Source: Myxococcota bacterium
Lineage (GTDB): Bacteria > Myxococcota_A > Polyangia > Fen-1088
Direction of reading: 5' to 3'
Assembly (NCBI GenBank): GCA_025934105.1
Contig: JAICYS010000019.1
Span: 1-39,977 of the forward strand
Length of the DNA stretch: 39,977 bases
The position numbers were made by a program, and so were the translations under genes. The notes beneath the pieces are model-generated. The model was not told the origin of the DNA and searched no databases. It saw nothing but the letters and a program-made list of their open reading frames with translations. How positions within the stretch are numbered: the stretch's first letter is position 1; the number at the start of each line of letters is the position of its first letter. Positions 31,544 to 39,977 of the stretch are shown one piece after another.

Positions 31544-32970
31544 GACGCTCCTTCGGGGCGGGCGACGACGACCGACCGGGCCCCCCCGGCCAGGTAGCTG
31601 GCGGCCACGCGCTGGACGTCGGCGGGCGTGACGTGGGCGTACTCGGTGCCCCGCTCCAGCAGCCGCTGGAATCCGCCCGCCGCGATCTCGAACATGCCGA
31701 TGGTCTCGGCGCGGCCGTGGCTGGACGCGAGCTGCTGCCAGAACGCGGTCTCGAGGCGCGCCGCCGCGCGGCCCAGCTCGGCGGAGCCCAGCGGGTGGGC
31801 GACCAGGTCGTCGACCGCCTCCATGACCAGGTGCTCGGCCTCGGCGGCCGTGTGCCCCTTCATCATCTGGATCGACACGGCGTAGAGGCCCGGGTCGCGG
31901 GTGGGCGCCACGTCGCCGTGCACCGACGAGGCCCAGGTGCGGTCGACCACCAGCGCCCGGTTGAGGCGCGACGACGGGCCGCCGGCCAGCACCTCGTTCA
32001 AAACTTCGTAAGCCGCGCGGTCGGCGCTTCCGAGCGGCGGCGCCGGAAAGCCGATCATCAGCCGGTCGGCCGGGACCGGGCGGGTGATGGTGGCGCGCAC
32101 CTCGCTGACCGGCGCGCGTTCCGGCTGCACGTCGGTCGTGGGCAGCTTCTTCGACGGAGCCAGGCCGCCGTAGGCGTCGACGATCAGCCTCAACACCGGC
32201 CCCTCGTCGATGCGGCCGGCCACCACGATGACGGCGTTGTTCGGCGCGTAGTACTTCCGGTAAAAGGCGACGGCCCGTTCCTGGGTGAAGGCCTTGATGT
32301 CCTTCATGAGCCCGATGACGGGCCAGCGATAGGGGTGCTTTTTGAACGCCTGCTGGTACATCAGCTCGTCCATCATGCCGTCCACGTTGTCCTCGACGGA
32401 GGAGAGCCGCTCTTCGGCCACCACGTCGCGCTCGGTCTCGACCTGGTTTTTGCGCAGGTCCAGGTTGACCATGCGGTCGGCTTCCAGCCGGACGGCCGTC
32501 GCCACCTCGGCCGGCGGCACGTCGTCGACGTACGCCGTGAAGTCGTAATAGGTCATCGCGTTCGAGCTGCCGCCCACCGCCTCCATCTGGGTGTCGAAGG
32601 CGTTGGGGGGCGCGTTCTTGGTCTGCATGAACATCAGGTGCTCGAACAGATGGGCGAGGCCGGTCTCGCCGGCGGCGGCGTCTTCGTTGCGCGAGCCGAC
32701 CCGAAACCAGGTCATGTAGCTGACCGCCGTGGCGTGCGGGTCCGGCAGCAGGATGACCTCGAGCCCGTTGTCGAGGCGCCACTCGCTGAGCGACAGCGCC
32801 CCCAGCGGCGCGCGGGCGATCTCCTTGAGGCCGTCGCTGGGAACGCCGCCGCCGCCGCCGGCCGGCATCCCGGGCAGGCGGCCGGCGGCACCCGTCCGGC
32901 GCCCGGCCGCGGCGGCGCATCCGATGAGGAGCATGGCTGAAAGAGCGGCTGCCGATGCGGTGTTGATCAT
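31540..32970 (-). CDS. M16 zinc metallopeptidase lipoprotein (catalytic subunit)
   Basis: The inverted zinc motif HLFEH lies in GETGLAHLFEHLMFMQTKN, and the downstream glutamate region reads RDVVAEERLSSVEDNVDG, so the active site appears complete. The start MINTASAAALSAMLLIGC gives a lipobox cysteine at residue 18, placing the enzyme on the periplasmic face of a membrane. A Gly/Pro-rich spacer (about residues 28-45) precedes the peptidase domain at RLDNGLEVILLPDPHATAV. The ATG at 32970 shares a base with the stop of the preceding outer-membrane protein gene (TGATG). M16 enzymes degrade unfolded or specific short peptides; the target here is unknown. Confidence 0.92.
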   Translation of the reverse strand: MINTASAAALSAMLLIGCAAAAGRRTGAAGRLPGMPAGGGGGVPSDGLKEIARAPLGALSLSEWRLDNGLEVILLPDPHATAVSYMTWFRVGSRNEDAAAGETGLAHLFEHLMFMQTKNAPPNAFDTQMEAVGGSSNAMTYYDFTAYVDDVPPAEVATAVRLEADRMVNLDLRKNQVETERDVVAEERLSSVEDNVDGMMDELMYQQAFKKHPYRWPVIGLMKDIKAFTQERAVAFYRKYYAPNNAVIVVAGRIDEGPVLRLIVDAYGGLAPSKKLPTTDVQPERAPVSEVRATITRPVPADRLMIGFPAPPLGSADRAAYEVLNEVLAGGPSSRLNRALVVDRTWASSVHGDVAPTRDPGLYAVSIQMMKGHTAAEAEHLVMEAVDDLVAHPLGSAELGRAAARLETAFWQQLASSHGRAETIGMFEIAAGGFQRLLERGTEYAHVTPADVQRVAASYLAGGARSVVVARPEGAS

Positions 32971-34505
32971 CAAAACTTCATGTTGAGGGTGAGGCCGAAG
33001 TCCTGCCAAAAAGCGGTGTACGTGCCGGCCGCCGTCGGGCGGGCCGTGCCATCCGCGCGCTTCTGGCAGGCGGGCTGGGTCAAATCACCGTTGGCGTCGG
33101 CGCACTCCTGCGCGGCCGTGGGCTGGAAGACGGACTGGCTGGCGGTCACGGCGGGCATGATGGTAAGCCCATAGCCGGCGGTGAGCCAGAGCCGCCGTCC
33201 CAGGCGCACCCCGGCCAGCAGCACCGGTTCCAGCTTGAGCCCGTCGACCGCCCCGGCGTCGACGTCGGCCGAGTCGACCGCGCTGGTCTCGAGGCGCAGC
33301 TCGGCGCCGACGCGCACCCACTCGTGCCACCAGTAGCTGACCCGGCCGCGCAGGTCCACGACGTCGCGGAAGCCCCGGTGCAGCACGATGTGGGCGGGGA
33401 CCCCGGTCGCGTCCAGGGCCGGGCTGACCAGGCGAATGTCGATGCGATCCTGCAGGTGCAGCCAGAGCCAGCGCGCGATCAGCGCCAGCTCCAGCCCGGG
33501 CCGGGCGTGCCAGGTGACGCCGGCAATCACCAGGTCGGGCAGGCGATAGCTGGCGTCGGCGAACACGCAGCGCGTGGATTGACCCCCGGCGCAGGTGACC
33601 GGGCCGCCCCCCAACCGCGGCGGCAGCGTGACGCTGGACTGGCTGCCCGCCACCTCGACGCCGGTCACCGCCGAGCCCAGCGGGCGGCTCTGGTACGACA
33701 GGCCGAACTCGAGGTTCCGCCGCCGCCAGTAGACGCCGCCGCCCAGCGTGACCGAGAAGCGCGCGCCGCCCAGCCCCTGTCCCGAGTCGACGTGGACGCG
33801 CGCCGCCGACGCCGGGTTCTCGGCCCCGCAGGGCAGGCCGTTGCAGTCGGCGTGCAGGCCCGCCGAGCCGCCGTCGAGGGCGGTGTCCTCGGCGAAGTCG
33901 ATGGTGCCGGTCGAGAACATGAACCCCGGCGCCAGCCCGATCCGCAGGTCGTTCCCGAACCGGATGGCCAGTGCCGGGACCAGCGCCAGGTTGCGCAGGT
34001 CCAGGCCCAACATCTGATAGCGCGTCGGCTCGTCGCCGGCCGGCGACAGGGGGAAACGGATCTGCTGCAGGTACGGCATGTACGTGGCGAACGCCAGGGT
34101 GAACCGGTCGCTGCCGAACCCCAGCGCCACGTAGCTGCCCGGCCCGGGCGGCCACTGGAACGGCTGCCGGAAGTCGCGCGCCGTGGCCGACCCGCCGGGC
34201 AGCGACCCGCCGATCAGGTTGCCGCCCGCCGGACGGTTCACGGTGATCGAGGCCGCTCGGGCCGTGCCCGCCACCATGACCTGGAAGCCGCGCATCAACC
34301 CCAGCGCGGCCGGGTTCCAGTAGATCGCCCCCAGATCTCCCGAGGTCGGGCTGCTGAACGAAAATCCGCCCACGAACGGATCGTCGATGGGGGAGGCCGC
34401 GGCCGGACGGGCGGCCAGGGCGGCGGCCGCCAGGATCGCGGCGGAGATCGCGGCGGAGATCGCGGCGGACAGAACACCTCCGGGCCGTCGCCGCGCGAAA
34501 CCCAT
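32970..34505 (-). CDS. FadL/OmpP1-like outer-membrane beta-barrel protein
   Basis: The 511-residue protein has an Ala-rich signal peptide containing three exact Ser-Ala-Ala-Ile repeats, then ASPIDDPFVGGFSFSSP and GDLGAIYWNPAALGL, the N-terminal signature of the FadL/toluene-transporter family. Many short amphipathic strands follow and the chain ends FGLTLNMKF with the terminal Phe typical for BAM-dependent barrels. Two pairs of cysteines (near ADCNGLPCGAEN and VTCAGGQSTRCVF) may form loop disulphides. Members move hydrophobic compounds across the outer membrane. It heads a five-gene unit with the M16 pair, NUDIX and thioesterase genes, and is divergent from the HEAT-like lipoprotein at 34586. 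Confidence 0.88.
   Translation of the reverse strand: MGFARRRPGGVLSAAISAAISAAILAAAALAARPAAASPIDDPFVGGFSFSSPTSGDLGAIYWNPAALGLMRGFQVMVAGTARAASITVNRPAGGNLIGGSLPGGSATARDFRQPFQWPPGPGSYVALGFGSDRFTLAFATYMPYLQQIRFPLSPAGDEPTRYQMLGLDLRNLALVPALAIRFGNDLRIGLAPGFMFSTGTIDFAEDTALDGGSAGLHADCNGLPCGAENPASAARVHVDSGQGLGGARFSVTLGGGVYWRRRNLEFGLSYQSRPLGSAVTGVEVAGSQSSVTLPPRLGGGPVTCAGGQSTRCVFADASYRLPDLVIAGVTWHARPGLELALIARWLWLHLQDRIDIRLVSPALDATGVPAHIVLHRGFRDVVDLRGRVSYWWHEWVRVGAELRLETSAVDSADVDAGAVDGLKLEPVLLAGVRLGRRLWLTAGYGLTIMPAVTASQSVFQPTAAQECADANGDLTQPACQKRADGTARPTAAGTYTAFWQDFGLTLNMKF
34434..34469. repeat. Three perfect 12-bp tandem repeats in a signal-peptide region
   Basis: GATCGCGGCGGA is repeated three times without change. 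On the minus strand it encodes Ser-Ala-Ala-Ile three times within the hydrophobic core of the outer-membrane protein signal peptide. Copy-number change would lengthen or shorten the signal in frame by four residues. Confidence 0.9.
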
Positions 34506-34585
34506 GGGGGAACGCGACGTTATCCGAACGGACCCGGTGCGGCAATCCTTGACGCTGCGATCTGCGCGTGGCTAACATCCGCCCG

Positions 34586-35908
34586 ATGGCCGCGCCCAAG
34601 GGCGTCCTGGTTTCTTCGCGGCTGCGCTGGGGTTGTGCGCTGCTGTCGATTGCCATGGCCTCTCCACTGGCCTGTTCGACGCGCGTCACCGCCGAGAACA
34701 TCGCGGCCTGGAAGACGACGCAGAAGGGGCCCGACCGGCTGCACGACGCGTTGGCCGACCACACCGTGCCGGCCAAGCTGCGCGCCGAGGCGGCGCTGGC
34801 CCTCGTCGACATCGGGCGCGCCGACGAGGTGGACGACATCCTGACCAACGCGCCGGCGGCCGACCGGGCCGAGATCGCCAAGGCGTTCGCGCCGCTGCTG
34901 GAGGCGGGCATGAAGGATCCGTCGCCCGACAAGTCCCTGGCTTACCGGGACGCGCTGTTCTCGCTGCGGGCGGGGGCGCCGGCCGACGACCAGCAGCGGA
35001 TCGACCAGGCGCTCTTGGCCTCGCTGGAAGTCGAGATGAAGGCCGGCAAGCCGCGGCAAGGACGCCATTCGCTGGCCAAGATGTTGACCGCCATCGGCGC
35101 CAACTCGGGCGCGATGCTGGTCCGGGTGCTGGCCACCCCCGACATCCCGTACGCGGCGGCGGCCGAGATGCTGGGCAAGATCGGCGACGAGGCGGCGCGC
35201 GACCAAGGGGCCGCGGCCCTGATTGCCCGCGCGCCGCAGATCGAGGCGGCCGACCGGTCGCCGGCGAAGCTGGACCGCGCGCTGGGCATGATCGGCGGCC
35301 CCACGGCGGTCGGCTATCTCGAGCGCCAGGTGACCACCGGCACGGGCGACGCGCCGGTCATCGCCACGCGCGCGCTGCGCGAGCGGCGGGAGCCCGCGGT
35401 GCTGCCGCTGGCCTTGAAGATCGCGGGCGACCCCAAGGCCGACAAGGAGCTGCGCGACGAGATGTTCGAGGTGGTGGCCACCATCGGCGGCCTGGAGGCC
35501 GAAAAGGGCCTGCTGCGAATCATCGCGACGGACCGGGAAGAGATCGTCCGTTACCGCGCGTTCGAGGCCATCTTGACGGCCCGCAAGGCCGAGGGGGTCG
35601 TCCCCGCGCTGGAGGCGTTCCCGGCGGGCGCCGCCTACAAGCGGGTCGACGTCGACGACCTCTTGGTGAAGTTGATCGAGAAGCTGGGACAGCCGGTCCG
35701 GCCCGTGCTGGTCCGGGCCCTGGGCTCTCGGGCGCCGCTGGCGCGGGTGACGGCGGCCATGACCCTGGCGCAGGTTGGCCGCCCCGAGGACGCGGCCGCG
35801 CTGAATAAGCTGGCGTCCGACGGCGCCACGATCAAAGGTTTCCCGGCCGGCGACACCGTCGGCAAGGAGGCCGCCGCGGCGGCCGAGGCCGTCAAGAAGA
35901 GATCCTGA
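34586..35908 (+). CDS. HEAT-repeat-like lipoprotein or secreted protein
   Basis: Start ATG 34586 (GTG 34568 is in frame upstream) gives a signal ending AMASPLAC (Cys30), lipobox-like but with Pro at -3, so lipid attachment is likely but not certain. The rest is alpha-helical with HEAT/PBS-lyase-like repeats, for example AKLRAEAALALVDIGRADEV, YAAAAEMLGKIGDEAARDQG and PLARVTAAMTLAQVGRPEDA. HEAT arrays act as protein-binding solenoids; no catalytic motif is visible. The FHA gene starts two bases after its stop and the run continues into recG. Confidence 0.82.
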   Translation: MAAPKGVLVSSRLRWGCALLSIAMASPLACSTRVTAENIAAWKTTQKGPDRLHDALADHTVPAKLRAEAALALVDIGRADEVDDILTNAPAADRAEIAKAFAPLLEAGMKDPSPDKSLAYRDALFSLRAGAPADDQQRIDQALLASLEVEMKAGKPRQGRHSLAKMLTAIGANSGAMLVRVLATPDIPYAAAAEMLGKIGDEAARDQGAAALIARAPQIEAADRSPAKLDRALGMIGGPTAVGYLERQVTTGTGDAPVIATRALRERREPAVLPLALKIAGDPKADKELRDEMFEVVATIGGLEAEKGLLRIIATDREEIVRYRAFEAILTARKAEGVVPALEAFPAGAAYKRVDVDDLLVKLIEKLGQPVRPVLVRALGSRAPLARVTAAMTLAQVGRPEDAAALNKLASDGATIKGFPAGDTVGKEAAAAAEAVKKRS

Positions 35909-35910
35909 CC

Positions 35911-36690
35911 ATGGCGCTTCCCGGTCGAAAAAGCCTGCGACAGTTCCAGTGCAACGAGATGCTCTGGGTGACCTTCCGTCGCATGGCGGAGGACCAAGAG
36001 AAGGAAATCGACGACGTCATCGGCGAGGCGATGGAGGCGTACGCCCAGCTCTCCGGGTACCAGACGGGGATCAACGCGCTTTCCGAGGGGGAGGCCACGC
36101 CGCCCCCGGAGGGCGAGCCGCCGCTCTCCGCCGAGTCGCCGCTCTCGCCCGAGCCGGCGTTCGAGCCCGCCTTCGAGCAGGCGCTGGAGGCGCCGCGGGC
36201 CTACCGGCGGGCCGCCGGGCCGCCCGCGATGCCGCCGCTGCCCCCGCCGCCCCCCGCGATGCCGCCGCCGGCCCATTCCCGGTTTTCGCAGCGGGTTCCG
36301 CAGCCGAGCAGCCTGCACATGCTGGACGGGCCGGCCACGCCGCCGCCGCACCCGCACATCGCGGCCCAGCTCGCGTTCGACGCCGAGCCCGCCCTGGCCC
36401 CGGCGCCGCCGCCGCTGTATCTGGTGTTCGACAACCAAAAGTACCGGATCGACAAGGACCAGTTCATCATCGGACGGGGGAGCAAGTCGTCCGACCTGCC
36501 CATCAAGGACGGCAACATCTCGCGCAAGCACGCGGCGGTCATCCGGCGGAATGGAACGTACTTCATCAAAGACCTCGGATCGACCAACGGAATCGACTTC
36601 AAGGGGATGCGCATCGACAACAAGCGCATCGAAGAAGGCGACGTGTTCCACCTCTGTGACTACGAGCTGCGCTTCACCTTCAAGCGCTGA
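35911..36690 (+). CDS. FHA-domain protein with Pro-rich linker
   Basis: The 259-residue cytoplasmic protein has an N-terminal helical part (RKSLRQFQCNEMLWVTFRRM, then EIDDVIGEAMEAYAQLSGYQ), reminiscent of ribbon-helix-helix or dimerisation helices. A long Pro/Ala/Glu-rich linker follows (about residues 60-165), then a C-terminal FHA domain: YRIDKDQFIIGRGSKSSDLP, ISRKHAAV and DLGSTNGIDFKG. The Arg, Ser, His and Asn residues that bind phosphothreonine are all present, so phosphopeptide binding is expected, probably with a Ser/Thr kinase encoded elsewhere. It follows the HEAT-like lipoprotein gene by two bases and overlaps or abuts recG. Confidence 0.9.
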   Translation: MALPGRKSLRQFQCNEMLWVTFRRMAEDQEKEIDDVIGEAMEAYAQLSGYQTGINALSEGEATPPPEGEPPLSAESPLSPEPAFEPAFEQALEAPRAYRRAAGPPAMPPLPPPPPAMPPPAHSRFSQRVPQPSSLHMLDGPATPPPHPHIAAQLAFDAEPALAPAPPPLYLVFDNQKYRIDKDQFIIGRGSKSSDLPIKDGNISRKHAAVIRRNGTYFIKDLGSTNGIDFKGMRIDNKRIEEGDVFHLCDYELRFTFKR

Positions 36691-38761
36691 CTCGCTGGAG
36701 GTTCCGATCGCCGCGCTGGCGGGGGCCGGCCCGGTGACGCGGGCGCGGCTGGCGGGCGCCGGCATCGGGACCGCGCGGGACCTCTTGCTGCGGCTGCCGC
36801 GCGGGTACGAAGACCTGCGCCGGGTGACGCCGCTGCCCGGGCTGGCCGAGCTGCCCGACGGCGCCACCGTGCTGGTCCGGGGCGTGGTCGCGCGCGTTCA
36901 CGTGTTTCCGCGGCGGCTGCTGGACGTCGCGATCGAGGAGGGCGGCGCGGCGGTGCGGGCGCGCTGGTTCCGGCCGCCCGCGGGCATGGCGCGCGGGTTT
37001 TCGAAGGGGACCGAGGTGGCGCTGGCGGGGGCCCTGCACACCGCGCGCGACGGCAGGCGCGAGCTGTTGCAGCCGTCGGTGGTGACGGCGGCGCTGCGCG
37101 CGCGCGGCGGCACCGGGTTGGGCATCCGGCCGCGATATGCGCCGATCGCGGGCGTGCCCGGGCGGACGCTGGAGCGGGTGCGCGCGGCGGCGCTGGCCGG
37201 CCTGAACGTCGCGCCGGCGCTGGATCTGGCTCCGTCGAGCGCGCAGCAGCGGTTGAATCTGCTGCCGGTCGGCCAGGCGTTGCGCGCGCTGCACGCACCG
37301 GGCGACGACCTGTCGGCGCTCGGCCCGGCGCGCCGGCGGGTGCTGCTCGAACGGGCCTTCGTGGCGCAGGCGGCGCTCCTGGCCCGGCGCGCGGCCGATC
37401 CGCGGCCCGCGTTCGTGCCGGCGGCCGAGGCGGCCCTGGCCGCCCGCCGCCGGGCCGAGGCGGCGCTGCCGTTCGCGCTGACGGCGTCGCAGGCGCGCGC
37501 GCTCGACCAGATGGCGGTCGACCTCTGCAGCGGGCGGCGCATGCGGCGGCTGCTGATTGGCGACACCGGCAGCGGCAAGACGGCGGTGGCGTTCGTGGGC
37601 GCGGCGCTGGCCGCCGCGGCGGGCGCGCAGACGGCGATGATGGTGCCGACGGAGGTCCTGGCCGAGCAGCAGGCGGCGGCCGTCGGCGATTGGGCGGGGC
37701 GGGCCGGCTTGCGCGCGGCGGCGCTGACCGGCGGCATGCCCGCCCGGGAGCGCGCCGCCACCGTCGCAGCCTGGAACAGCGGCGCGCTTCACCTGCTGAT
37801 CGGGACCCACGCGCTGCTGCGGGCGGGGCTGGACCCGATGCGTCTGGGACTGGCCGTCGTCGACGAGCAGCACCGATTCGGCGTCGCGCAGCGGGCCCGG
37901 CTGGCGGCGGGGGCTCACGTGCTGGCCATGTCGGCCACGCCCATCCCGCGATCGCTGGCGCTGGTGCTGCACGGCGATCTCGAGGCGAGCTTCCTCACCG
38001 AACGGCCGGCCGGACGCCGGGCGGCGCCGGCCGTGGTGTGCGCCGGGGCCGACGCGCGGGCGGCGGCCTGGGAGCGCCTGCGCGACGCGATCGGCTCCGG
38101 GGCGCAGGCGTTCGTGGTCTGCCCGGCGCGCGAGGAGGCGCGGCGCGCGGGCGCGGTGACGGCGCTGGCGGCGCATGCGCGGCTGGCTCGGGTGCTGGCG
38201 CCGGCGCGGGTCGGGCTGTTGCACGGCGCGCTGCCCAGCGCGGCCAAGGAGCGGGCGCTGCGCGCCTTCGTCGAGGGCGAGACCGCGGTGCTGGTCGCGA
38301 CGACGGTCGTCGAGCTGGGCATCGACGTCCCCAACGCCACCGTCATGTTGATCGAGGACGCCGATCGGCTGGGGCTGGCGCAGCTGCACCAGCTTCGGGG
38401 CCGGGTGGGGCGGGGCGGGCGCCCCGGCCTCTGCTTCTTGCTCGCGTCGGAAGGGCTGGCGGCGGCCAGCCCGGGGATGGCGCGGCTGGAACGGCTGGCG
38501 GTGCTCGACGACGGGTTCGCCCTGGCCGAGGCCGACCTGGCGCAGCGCGGGTTCGGCGATCTGCTGGGGACCGAGCAAGCGGGCGTGACCGATCTGGCGG
38601 CGGACGATCTGCGCGCGGTCGGCGAGCTGTTCGGCGTGGCACGCGACGCGGCCGAGGCTGTCTTGCGGCGCGATCCGCGGCTGGAGGCGCCGGCCCACGC
38701 CGCCCTGGCGCGGGCGGTGGCCGCCGCGGGCGCCGGCGCGCTCGCCGCCGAGGCGGGATGA
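36656..38761 (+). CDS. recG: ATP-dependent DNA helicase RecG (start uncertain)
   Basis: RecG remodels stalled replication forks and branched DNA. Motifs are [14 protein letters not shown], Walker A GDTGSGKT (about residues 302-309), [55 protein letters not shown] and [17 protein letters not shown]. The N-terminal wedge part is present ([20 protein letters not shown]). RecG-like sequence begins at about 36707, where the codon is ATC, not a canonical start, although GGAGGT lies five bases before it. GTG 36656, inside the FHA gene, is the nearest upstream canonical start and is used here; GTG 36734 would trim the family N-terminus. The stop overlaps the next ATG. The 701-residue length is near normal. 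Confidence 0.9.
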   Translation: MTTSCASPSSADSLEVPIAALAGAGPVTRARLAGAGIGTARDLLLRLPRGYEDLRRVTPLPGLAELPDGATVLVRGVVARVHVFPRRLLDVAIEEGGAAVRARWFRPPAGMARGFSKGTEVALAGALHTARDGRRELLQPSVVTAALRARGGTGLGIRPRYAPIAGVPGRTLERVRAAALAGLNVAPALDLAPSSAQQRLNLLPVGQALRALHAPGDDLSALGPARRRVLLERAFVAQAALLARRAADPRPAFVPAAEAALAARRRAEAALPFALTASQARALDQMAVDLCSGRRMRRLLIGDTGSGKTAVAFVGAALAAAAGAQTAMMVPTEVLAEQQAAAVGDWAGRAGLRAAALTGGMPARERAATVAAWNSGALHLLIGTHALLRAGLDPMRLGLAVVDEQHRFGVAQRARLAAGAHVLAMSATPIPRSLALVLHGDLEASFLTERPAGRRAAPAVVCAGADARAAAWERLRDAIGSGAQAFVVCPAREEARRAGAVTALAAHARLARVLAPARVGLLHGALPSAAKERALRAFVEGETAVLVATTVVELGIDVPNATVMLIEDADRLGLAQLHQLRGRVGRGGRPGLCFLLASEGLAAASPGMARLERLAVLDDGFALAEADLAQRGFGDLLGTEQAGVTDLAADDLRAVGELFGVARDAAEAVLRRDPRLEAPAHAALARAVAAAGAGALAAEAG

Positions 38762-39977
38762 TGCCGGAATCGCGAGCGGCTGGCCGCGGGTGGGCCTGGA
38801 TCGCGGCCGGCGCGACGGCCGGGGCAGCGGCCGGCGCGCTCGACGCCGGCTGGTCGGTGCTGAAGGGCATCGGCGGCCTCTCCGACGGAAAGGCGCTCCG
38901 GTTGATCGGCATCGACGCCGGCCTGATGGCGCTGGCCGGCGCGCTGCTGGGCCTGCTGGCGGCGCTGGTGGGCGTGCTGGCCCGGCGGACGCGCGACCCG
39001 GCGCGAACGGCCGGGGGGCTGGCGGCCCTGCTGGCGGCGCCGGTGCTGGTGGCCGACGCATTCGCCATGTTCTCGGGACATCTGGCGGCCTCGCTGCCGG
39101 GACACCAGGCGGTGTCGATTCTGCTGGCCGCCGCCGGGCTGGCGGCGGTGTTCGTCGCCGCGCGCCGGTACGCGCGGGCGCTGGACGGCGGCGGCGGGCG
39201 GGGTCTGGCGGTGGCGCTGTTGCTGCTGGTGGCGGCGGGCGCCGAGCTGGCCAACCGCACCGTGCTGCCGCGGCTTTACCACTGGTTCCACCAGACGCTG
39301 GCGGCCGTGACGCTGGTGGCGGCGGTGGCGGCGCTCCGGCTGGCCGTGCGCCGGGCGCGGTCCTGGGCGGGCGGCCTGGCGCTGGCCGGCGCGCTGGTGG
39401 CGGCCTATGTCTCCGGCACCGCCCTGGGCGCCAGCCAGGTGTTGCGCTTCGCCGCCACCGAGCGGACCGCGCTGGCCTCGGTGGCGCTGTCGGGCGCGCC
39501 GGGGTTGATCCACGGCCGCGCCGCCGTGGTGACCGCCGCCGCGCCCAGCGCCCGGCTTCCGCCGCTGCCCGACGGCCCGCGGCGCCCCGACGCCGACGTT
39601 CTCGTCATCACCATCGACGCGCTCCGCGCCGATCACATCGGCGCCTACGGCTATCCGCGCAACACCACGCCCAACATCGACGCGCTGGCCCGGCAAGGGG
39701 TGCGCTTCACCCGGGCCTATTCGCAGGCCCCGCACACCTCGTTCTCGGTGTCGTCGATGCTGACGGCGAAGTACTTCCCGGCCATGGTGCGCCTGGCCCC
39801 CGGCGAGAAGCACGACACCATCGCGGCGGTGCTCCGGCGGTTCGGCTGGAAGACCGCCGCCTTCTACCCGCCGGCGGTCTTCTACATCGACTCCGACAAG
39901 CTGAAGGACTTCGCCGCCACCAACTTCGACTTCGAGTACGTGAAGTTCGAGTACATCGACGCCCAGCGGCGCGTCGA
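38758..39977 (+). CDS. Membrane-anchored alkaline-phosphatase-superfamily enzyme (sulfatase-like), C-terminus off the window
   Basis: The reading frame runs from ATG 38758 (or 38761) off the right edge, 406 codons seen. About seven hydrophobic helices fill the first 250 residues, for example [19 protein letters not shown] catalytic domain then starts with [20 protein letters not shown], where Asp287 is the first metal ligand of sulfatases and phosphoglycerol transferases, and [20 protein letters not shown]. The nucleophile region reads [13 protein letters not shown], aligning Thr327 or Ser328 with the nucleophile; the Cys/Ser-x-Pro-x-Arg sulfatase signature is absent. A phosphatase or phosphotransferase of the LtaS/OpgB/EptA kind is therefore at least as likely as a sulfatase. 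The start overlaps the recG stop (ATGA), which suggests coupling. Confidence 0.85.
   Translation, partial: MMPESRAAGRGWAWIAAGATAGAAAGALDAGWSVLKGIGGLSDGKALRLIGIDAGLMALAGALLGLLAALVGVLARRTRDPARTAGGLAALLAAPVLVADAFAMFSGHLAASLPGHQAVSILLAAAGLAAVFVAARRYARALDGGGGRGLAVALLLLVAAGAELANRTVLPRLYHWFHQTLAAVTLVAAVAALRLAVRRARSWAGGLALAGALVAAYVSGTALGASQVLRFAATERTALASVALSGAPGLIHGRAAVVTAAAPSARLPPLPDGPRRPDADVLVITIDALRADHIGAYGYPRNTTPNIDALARQGVRFTRAYSQAPHTSFSVSSMLTAKYFPAMVRLAPGEKHDTIAAVLRRFGWKTAAFYPPAVFYIDSDKLKDFAATNFDFEYVKFEYIDAQRRV

Noticed and set aside
30146-32920. One 924-residue protein covering both M16 genes on the minus strand
   Set aside because: Its first half is an out-of-frame Arg/Gly-rich shadow of the catalytic M16 gene; GTG 31543 is the real start.

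Overview
The window is very GC-rich and gene-dense, with no gap above about 270 bases between genes, and it reads as chromosomal DNA from a Myxococcota-like (former deltaproteobacterial) organism. Pointers are an AgmX/GltJ-type zinc-ribbon + GYF + TonB-like membrane protein, a pseudo-receiver/DUF4388 (PatA-like) protein, an FHA protein, a KaiC-like ATPase beside a GAF histidine kinase, many lipoproteins and predicted outer-membrane proteins, and a chromosomal parAB pair. No rRNA, tRNA, CRISPR array, insertion sequence, phage gene or integrase was seen, so this looks like core or lineage-specific chromosome rather than an imported island.

Layout. 1-1.7 kb: parA-parB (minus; parB runs off the left edge). 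1.8-3.8 kb: a 59-residue acidic protein, then a tandem DsbA-type thioredoxin protein. 3.8-7.5 kb: a GAF histidine kinase divergent from a two-gene unit, a 152-residue protein and a double-RecA KaiC-like ATPase. 7.5-10.7 kb: a lipoprotein with an internal duplication and an ABC-F ATPase. 10.8-15.2 kb: a biosynthetic run of class V aminotransferase, serA, hisZ and purA. 15.4-18 kb: the AgmX/GltJ-like protein, a ferredoxin-like protein and a small biotinyl-domain protein. 18-19.9 kb (minus): a CpsB-like PHP phosphatase and a flippase-like membrane protein. 20-22.6 kb: two TM/coiled-coil proteins, pyrE and a lipoprotein. 22.6-24.3 kb (minus): pseudo-receiver/DUF4388 protein. 24.6-25.9 kb: glutamate-cysteine ligase. 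26-28.3 kb (minus): TPR-like lipoprotein. 28.4-29.2 kb: glycerophosphodiesterase. 29.1-34.5 kb (minus): a tightly coupled five-gene unit of FadL-like outer-membrane protein, two M16 peptidase homologues, NUDIX hydrolase and hotdog thioesterase. 34.6-40 kb: a co-directional run of HEAT-like lipoprotein, FHA protein, recG and an alkaline-phosphatase-superfamily membrane enzyme that leaves the right edge.

How genes work together. parAB segregate the chromosome. The aminotransferase and serA plausibly give the first two steps of serine synthesis, hisZ allosterically supports HisG, and purA and pyrE serve nucleotide synthesis. The M16 pair looks like an active/inactive heterodimer made with an outer-membrane protein. 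The most unusual signals are (i) an eight-residue motif, ENSVLFSL, shared by the AgmX/GltJ-like protein and a coiled-coil membrane protein about 4.7 kb away, on the predicted cytoplasmic side of both; (ii) the KaiC-like cluster, whose ATPase has a non-canonical first domain, a half-conserved phosphosite and an extra winged-helix-like tail; and (iii) two genes (ferredoxin-like and recG) whose apparent homology starts before any well-placed canonical start codon. All family assignments are by reading the sequence; no database search was run.
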